A stretch of DNA of 26,990 nt, from the NCBI GenBank assembly GCA_024224995.1, contig JAAENB010000412.1, forward strand, positions 1 to 26,990. The letters run 5' to 3'. The translations under genes were made by a program, and so were the position numbers. The DNA comes from a bacterium. GTDB taxonomy: Bacteria; Spirochaetota; UBA4802; UBA5550. The notes below the pieces were generated by a model. The model ran no database searches and had not been told where the DNA came from. It saw nothing but the letters and a program-made list of their open reading frames with translations. Shown one piece after another: positions 23,495 through 26,990 of this stretch. How positions within the stretch are numbered: the first letter of the stretch is position 1; each line of letters opens with the position of its first letter.

Positions 23495-23911
23495 TTATAC
23501 TGTTATCATTGAACTAATAAACATTGGGGTTGCGTTTTCTCCGGCATTCAAGCCGCATTTTTTATAAAAACTGATTTGTTCATCGTATGATATTAAAAGT
23601 TTTGTGGGTACTTTTTTGTATTTTTCCAGCATAAGGGTTAATAATTTCTTTCCAATTCCTTTTTTTTGATACGCCGGTTTCACCACCAGGTAATGAAAAT
23701 AGACTACCATTTCTCCATCGGAGAGGGCATTAATTAAACCGATTAAAGAATTATTATACCAGGCGGTATACACACTGTCGGCCTTGTTTAACGCGGTGAA
23801 TAATTTCCGGGGATGTCCCCCCGATTCCCAGTCAACCGAAAGGAACAGCTCTCCTGCCTGCTCTTCAGTAAAGGTTATTTCATTTGTATATATTATATCA
23901 AGGTTTTTCAT
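23495..23911 (-). CDS. GNAT-family acetyltransferase
   Basis: The 138-residue protein has the compact GNAT size and layout. The acetyl-CoA-binding motif A is clear: VVKPAYQKKGIGKKLL, with Q82xxG85xG87. LISYDEQISFYKKCGL, near the C-terminus, is the usual FYxKxGF-type end. Substrate cannot be told from the sequence; small-molecule or protein amine acetylation are both possible. The ATG has no strong SD. It is convergent to the regulator gene, with only 16 nt between the stops. Confidence 0.88.
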   Translation of the reverse strand: MKNLDIIYTNEITFTEEQAGELFLSVDWESGGHPRKLFTALNKADSVYTAWYNNSLIGLINALSDGEMVVYFHYLVVKPAYQKKGIGKKLLTLMLEKYKKVPTKLLISYDEQISFYKKCGLNAGENATPMFISSMITV

Positions 23912-23978
23912 TATTTTGTCTTTTTTGCTCTTTTTAATTTATTATAATTATTATGATAAATATCGGCAATAAGTCAAG

Positions 23979-23996
23979 CATGTTTAAAAAAACATG
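23979..23996. repeat. 7-bp inverted repeat CATGTTT/AAACATG
   Basis: A simple hairpin lies just downstream (minus-strand sense) of the 63-codon small ORF and upstream of the acetyltransferase gene. It may end the small transcript, but has no convincing T-run. Confidence 0.3.
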
Positions 23997-24005
23997 AGGA
24001 GGGTT

Positions 24006-24197
24006 TCACCGGTAATCATCGCATGAATCGTTATCATCCATGGGGCGGAATGCTTCGGAATTTTGGGGCTGTATACATCCATGGAATTCAAACCGTTTGT
24101 CCGCTAGCTTGTTCTCCGTTTCTGCAGCAGCTCCGGAAAACGATTTAGTTCCGGCTTTTTTATCTTGTTGTTTTATATCAGTATTTTGTGATTTCAT
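24006..24197 (-). CDS. Small polar peptide of 63 residues
   Basis: The peptide starts MKSQNTDIKQQDKK and ends in an acidic, cysteine-containing tail (HGCIQP, DDNDSCDDYR). It is highly polar with no signal or membrane segment and matches no family I recognise. Evidence for being real: TTGGAGAT lies 7 nt before the ATG, it is preceded by an upstream mini-ORF whose stop overlaps this SD, and the pair has a good promoter at 24295-24323. With two cysteines near a flexible C-terminus it could be a secreted or modified peptide, but no leader motif is seen. Confidence 0.5.
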   Translation of the reverse strand: MKSQNTDIKQQDKKAGTKSFSGAAAETENKLADKRFEFHGCIQPQNSEAFRPMDDNDSCDDYR

Positions 24198-24200
24198 AGC

Positions 24201-24260
24201 TTATCTCCAATTGGATTTATTTACGCAAAAAGAGCTATATTTATTTGGGTTTTTAAACAT
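24201..24260 (-). CDS. Leader mini-ORF of 19 codons, MFKNPNKYSSFCVNKSNWR
   Basis: A strong SD GGGAGGTT (24272-24265 on the minus strand) precedes the ATG at 24260. The stop TAA (24203-24201) overlaps the GGAGATAA that serves as the ribosome site of the 63-residue ORF. This arrangement is typical of translational coupling or of a regulatory leader peptide. The product itself is not recognised. Confidence 0.45.
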   Translation of the reverse strand: MFKNPNKYSSFCVNKSNWR

Positions 24261-24294
24261 TGTGAACCTCCCTATTTTCTTAGTATTATATTGT

Positions 24295-24323
24295 AATATA
24301 CACAAAAAAGATAGAGAGGTCAA
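24295..24323 (-). promoter_or_regulatory. Promoter for the small-peptide operon
   Basis: On the minus strand TTGACC (24323-24318) and TATATT (24300-24295) are spaced by 17 bp, each with one mismatch to consensus. Transcription would begin near 24288, 16 nt before the SD of the mini-ORF. Confidence 0.6.
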
Positions 24324-24376
24324 ATATTTTTAGACTAAACTAACATTTTTCTGCGGAGCTGCGGACCCCGGAACAA

Positions 24377-24934
24377 CTATACTCTTTTTACTATAAATGC
24401 TTTTGCATTATTATTTGTGGGAATAACCATAAAAAAGTAAATAAACTGCATTACCACTGGAATAAAATTCAAATAATATTCAGGACGAGACAGCACCAGG
24501 GGCCCGGTTACCTGCACAAAGCTTGCGAGAAATGAATAAAATGAGATCCCCGACAGGATGAGTATTGTAAATAATTTCATATTATTCACTTTTTTAAAAA
24601 CTTTCAGCAGTTCCGATTTAAATTCCTCATCAGGCATTTTTTCAGCACTAGCTCCAAACTCTGCGATTCTTCTTTTTGCTGATCGTCTCGTTAATACGAA
24701 ACCAAGCATACCAATAATAAAATGAAAAATATTGGTGCCTGTATACATATTCGTAATAAAAAATGTATCTTCATTCATGGGCATGGGTGTTTGCAGAGTC
24801 ACCAGCATAAATGGAACTATTAATAGGTATAAGAAAGTGAGCGGTAAAAATATACAAAAACAGGTAATCAATCCGCCTTTTCGTATTTGACCTTTTATTT
24901 CAAAAAATACTGTATTGATTCTATCCTGTATCAT
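24377..24934 (-). CDS. Predicted membrane protein with four helices
   Basis: The 185-residue protein has hydrophobic segments at about 20-46, 67-82, 120-142 and 154-172, separated by charged loops (TRRSAKRRIAEFG and PDEEFKSELLKVFKKVNNMK). No catalytic motif is recognised, so this is an unknown integral membrane protein. GGAGA 6 nt before the ATG supports the start. The loop TPMPMNEDT is echoed by IPPSMNEGD in the fragment immediately upstream (24966-25097), which hints that the two are relatives. Confidence 0.75.
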   Translation of the reverse strand: MIQDRINTVFFEIKGQIRKGGLITCFCIFLPLTFLYLLIVPFMLVTLQTPMPMNEDTFFITNMYTGTNIFHFIIGMLGFVLTRRSAKRRIAEFGASAEKMPDEEFKSELLKVFKKVNNMKLFTILILSGISFYSFLASFVQVTGPLVLSRPEYYLNFIPVVMQFIYFFMVIPTNNNAKAFIVKRV

Positions 24935-24965
24935 GAATTTCTCCGGATTATTTATTATATCATTT

Positions 24966-25144
24966 TCAAAATAAACTTCTTTGTTTTATTCCTGGTGGGA
25001 AAAGCAATAATAAAATAATACTAACCAGGAATATGCCAAAAAATATTAAATTTACAGCAGTAGTCTTATTCATTGAAGCTATATCGCCTTCATTCATTGA
25101 CGGTGGTATTGTTGTAGTTACTGTTATAAAAGCTGTTATTAAAA
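24966..25144 (-). pseudogene. Probable 5'-truncated small membrane-protein gene
   Basis: From the ATG at 25097 a 43-codon frame encodes MNEGDIASMNKTTAVN, a hydrophobic helix (LIFFGIFLVSIILLLLF) and PPGIKQRSLF. The frame stays open upstream of the ATG and reads another membrane-like segment (LFSFFLITAFITVTTTIPPS), but has no start codon or SD before it runs into the terminator at 25157-25180. This suggests a two-helix protein that has lost its 5' end, or one using a rare start. No SD precedes the ATG at 25097. Confidence 0.35.
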
Positions 25145-25180
25145 AAAAGAAAAAAGAACCGGTACAAATCTGTACCGGTT
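25141..25180 (-). terminator. Strong intrinsic terminator of the methyltransferase gene
   Basis: AACCGGTACA (25157-25166) and TGTACCGGTT (25171-25180) form a perfect 10-bp stem with a four-base loop. In the minus direction the stem is followed by a C-interrupted run of 14 Ts (25155-25141). It begins 9 nt after the stop codon of the methyltransferase gene. Confidence 0.9.
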
Positions 25181-25188
25181 TTTGGGGT

Positions 25189-25740
25189 TTATACCTTTAA
25201 TAGTACCGCGCGGCTCATAAAAACCTTCGGCTCTTCTATGGGCTCAAATCCCATTTCTTTGCAATCTTGTTTTAAAACGGCGAATTTCTTTTTAGTCACA
25301 TGGAACTTTGGTTCTATTACCAAAAGTTTTCCGCCCGGCTTTAATATGGATTTCATTTCTTGCAGATACACTTTTTGGTCGGGAACTTCGTGCAGCATAT
25401 AAAATGCCAGGACCAAATCGACCTTTTCCATTACCCCTATTTTATCACTATCGCATTTATGTAATACAATCCTTTTTTCAAGCGCCGTATTTTGAACTTT
25501 CTTCTTTACAATATCCAGCATTCCTTGCTGTAAATCTGCGGCAATGACCTTCCCCGATTCTCCTACCATATTGGCAATTTCAATTGAAAAAAATCCCGGG
25601 CCGCAGCCGGTGTCAAGAACTGTCATCCCCTCGCTGATATAAGGGCTGAGTATTTTTTCCGGGTTTTGGAAAAACCTTCGAAGCTTTCCATCAAGACTAT
25701 TCGCATGTTCTACAGGGCATACTCTATCACTTTTTCCCAT
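25189..25740 (-). CDS. Class I SAM-dependent methyltransferase
   Basis: The 183-residue cytoplasmic enzyme has motif I VLDTGCGPGFF (41-51), the acidic motif II AADL (Asp69), motif IV VDLVLAFYMLHEVPD and the post-motif LKPGGKLLVIEPK. The N-terminal VCPVEHANSLDGKLRRFF and size resemble UbiE/arsenite-methyltransferase-like small methyltransferases; the substrate is not identified. AAAGGAGG precedes the ATG with ideal spacing. It follows the DUF1456 gene by 76 nt on the same strand and ends in a strong terminator, so the two may form an operon. Confidence 0.92.
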   Translation of the reverse strand: MGKSDRVCPVEHANSLDGKLRRFFQNPEKILSPYISEGMTVLDTGCGPGFFSIEIANMVGESGKVIAADLQQGMLDIVKKKVQNTALEKRIVLHKCDSDKIGVMEKVDLVLAFYMLHEVPDQKVYLQEMKSILKPGGKLLVIEPKFHVTKKKFAVLKQDCKEMGFEPIEEPKVFMSRAVLLKV

Positions 25741-25816
25741 GTTGCCGTCCTCCTTTATTATTAATAGACGATTTTATGCGAATTTTATTGCACTGTAATT
25801 TCTTTTTCCGGGTAAA

Positions 25817-26284
25817 TTAGGCCCGGTTCCGCTGCGTTAACCCCTGCAAAAAGTTCCGGAGGAACTGGTCTCCGCACTCTCTATAGTGCTTATGCCCTTT
25901 TTTACGAAACAAGGCGCTCAATTCCGATTTTGAGATAGTAACTTCGGCGAGTTTTAAGATCCCAAGCATATCTTCTTCTTTCAGGTCCAGGGCTATTCTC
26001 AGTTTTTTCAGAATATCGTTATTTGTCAGCTGTGTTTCCCGCTGTACCTGCTGCCCCGGTTTGGGTTCTTTCCGGCCCCTTTTGTGAATAATTAAGCCGT
26101 TTAAAAACGATGCCATTGCTGCATCATTGCAGGGCGCGTATCCCTCATCATCCTCTTTTTTAAGAAGATCCGTTAATGCCGACGGTTCAATGGTAAAATC
26201 CCCTTCTTTAAAGATCTCTATCATTGTTGAATCGTTTATGTTCAGGGCGTAGCGTAGTCTTCGTATTATATCATTATTTAACAT
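25817..26284 (-). CDS. yehS: DUF1456/YehS family protein
   Basis: The 155-residue protein contains two tandem copies of a helical domain: NNDIIRRLRYALNIND (from residue 3) and NNDILKKLRIALDLKE (from residue 88), each followed by a negatively charged helix and a FLNGLI or FLQGLT end. This duplication and the wording KKEDDEGYAPCND with FLNGLIIHKRGRKE are typical of the YehS/DUF1456 family, whose function is unknown. AGGAA precedes the ATG. A palindrome AGTGCATnATGCACT (26319-26333) lies about 35 nt upstream and may be an operator. Confidence 0.85.
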   Translation of the reverse strand: MLNNDIIRRLRYALNINDSTMIEIFKEGDFTIEPSALTDLLKKEDDEGYAPCNDAAMASFLNGLIIHKRGRKEPKPGQQVQRETQLTNNDILKKLRIALDLKEEDMLGILKLAEVTISKSELSALFRKKGHKHYRECGDQFLRNFLQGLTQRNRA

Positions 26285-26318
26285 TTTTATTTCCTATATT
26301 TTGTAAGAGTTATATTTT

Positions 26319-26333
26319 AGTGCATAATGCACT
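26319..26333. promoter_or_regulatory. Inverted repeat AGTGCAT-A-ATGCACT upstream of the DUF1456 gene
   Basis: Seven-base arms around a single central base lie 35 nt upstream of the start codon, where an operator would be expected. No convincing -35/-10 pair could be assigned around it. Confidence 0.35.
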
Positions 26334-26429
26334 GCTAATGCTTCATCAGTCAAATGCTTTTATAAAAATAAAAACATAGAAAGAAGTACTCAACTAAAAA
26401 AATGAACCTGCCGGCAGATTGGGATGGTG

Positions 26430-26990
26430 CTATTGACCTGGGTTTTAAACAGGCCCTGTTTTCCGGGAAGAGATGAACTTGAATTTTACCCTTTCGCAGA
26501 GCCCGCACCCCGCTCCTCGGAATCTCCATAGCCCTGGCCAGAAACCAGCCAGTAAAGGCGTTGCACCGCAACGTCTCTCAGAACCAAACCCTTCGCAGGG
26601 GTCGCACCTTGCCCGGAGCATCTTCGCAAAACAGACCCCGGTATCGACACAGTTTCTTCCGTATCATTTCCCGGCCATCCGGTGTCTGAGCGGAGCCGAA
26701 GACCCAGGTTCAGCTGCTCTCAAGGAACTCTTTTTAAACAGGGCTTGTTCCCGAAGATTTTAACCGGGGCTCTGCTCTGTCCACGGGGTGCGACCCCTGC
26801 GAGGGGTTGAAACCCCGAGCTACAACACGTCGCCCCGCTGATAATGCCATATGGCGGCATTATAGGGGCTATTCTGTCCTGGGTCAGCTTCAACCAATGA
26901 TCAATCAATGCCCTGCGGGGCGGTTCGGTCCCATACCGGAAACACCCCGGAGGGGTGTAGTCATGTAGCCCGGGGATTCACCCCCGGGCA
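26430..26990 (+). repeat. Dispersed intergenic repeat, copies 5 and 6, running off the window end
   Basis: 26524-26740 repeats the block of 1-180 (AGCCAGTAAAGGCGTTGCA, ACGTCTCTCAGAACCAA, CGGAGCATCTTCGCAAAA, CAGTTTCTTCCGTAT) plus the GTGTCTGAGCGGAGCCGAAG piece of 2865. 26740-26990 has GGGGTGCGACCCCTGCG (as in 15692-15727), the hairpin ATAATGCC/GGCATTAT (26841-26863) and GCCCGGGG/CCCCGGGC near the end. No gene is supported here; frames that cross it are chance. Confidence 0.75.

Noticed and set aside
24040..24333. A 97-codon plus-strand frame opposite the small-peptide operon
   Set aside because: No SD or promoter in the plus direction; the minus strand has a promoter and two well-placed ribosome sites.
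26350..26763. Open frames of 73 and 96 codons on both strands in the terminal repeat
   Set aside because: They run through repeat and hairpin sequence, lack ribosome sites, and similar frames would arise from every repeat copy.
26915..26935. A tRNA T-loop-like GGTTCGGTCCC
   Set aside because: No acceptor stem, anticodon arm or D-arm can be fitted around it; it is a hairpin arm of the repeat.
1..26990. A composite transposon bounded by the similar repeats at both window ends
   Set aside because: The end repeats are in the same orientation, other copies lie inside the window, no transposase is present and the match at the ends reflects where the window was cut.

Overview
The window looks like a chromosomal segment of a diderm (outer-membrane) bacterium. 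Evidence for an outer membrane is two signal-peptide proteins that look like beta-barrels with a C-terminal aromatic residue, a CsgG-like/barrel protein and an LpxH-like phosphoesterase. The gene mix (a two-cNMP-domain patatin, CsgG-like/barrel protein, divergent YchF relative, B12-radical SAM enzymes, EcsC) would fit Spirochaetota or a similar phylum, but this is an inference from gene content, not a taxonomic test. The standard genetic code is used, and strong Shine-Dalgarno (SD) sites precede most genes.

Layout. 1-464: dispersed repeat and a promoter. 465-2272 (+): barrel protein, then a YchF-like protein with degenerate nucleotide-binding motifs, separated by a very large GC-rich hairpin. 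2332-2757 (-): small protein with a HEPN-type RNWLAH motif. 2758-3448: noncoding stretch with two tandem hairpin/SD/mini-ORF modules. 3449-4219 (+) metallophosphoesterase, tail-to-tail with 4216-6465 (-) cNMP-binding patatin. 6627-7943 (+) CsgG-like/barrel protein, then metK (8001-9173). 9494-14637 (-): likely three-gene operon of exported proteins (HtrA-like protease, DUF3352-like protein, FG-GAP/VCBS protein).

14896-21989 is the most interesting part. Two paralogous proteins carry an N-terminal domain resembling RiPP leader domains of the NHLP/Os1348 clan, followed by a conserved SLPSW-hydrophobic segment and an LPP20/FlgT-like C-terminal domain. The second paralog is followed within 6 nt by a B12-type radical SAM protein, which overlaps an EcsC-family gene; a ZnuA-like lipoprotein gene follows. 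Convergent to this run is a second radical SAM protein with the C-x7-C-x2-C motif and other hallmarks of the RiPP maturation radical SAM protein 1 family. Together these suggest a peptide/protein-modification system whose substrates may be large, exported or membrane-anchored proteins rather than short peptides.

22144-26284: a double-receiver GGDEF-like regulator with a degenerate GNDEF motif (+), then on the minus strand a GNAT acetyltransferase, a two-ORF small-peptide operon with its own promoter, a four-helix membrane protein, a fragment of a small membrane protein, a SAM-dependent methyltransferase with a strong terminator, and a YehS/DUF1456 protein.

A mosaic family of palindrome-rich dispersed repeats occurs in at least six intergenic places (about 1-260, 2800-2925, 9195-9452, 15650-15870, 20017-20060, 26430-26990), in both orientations, and never inside the recognised genes.
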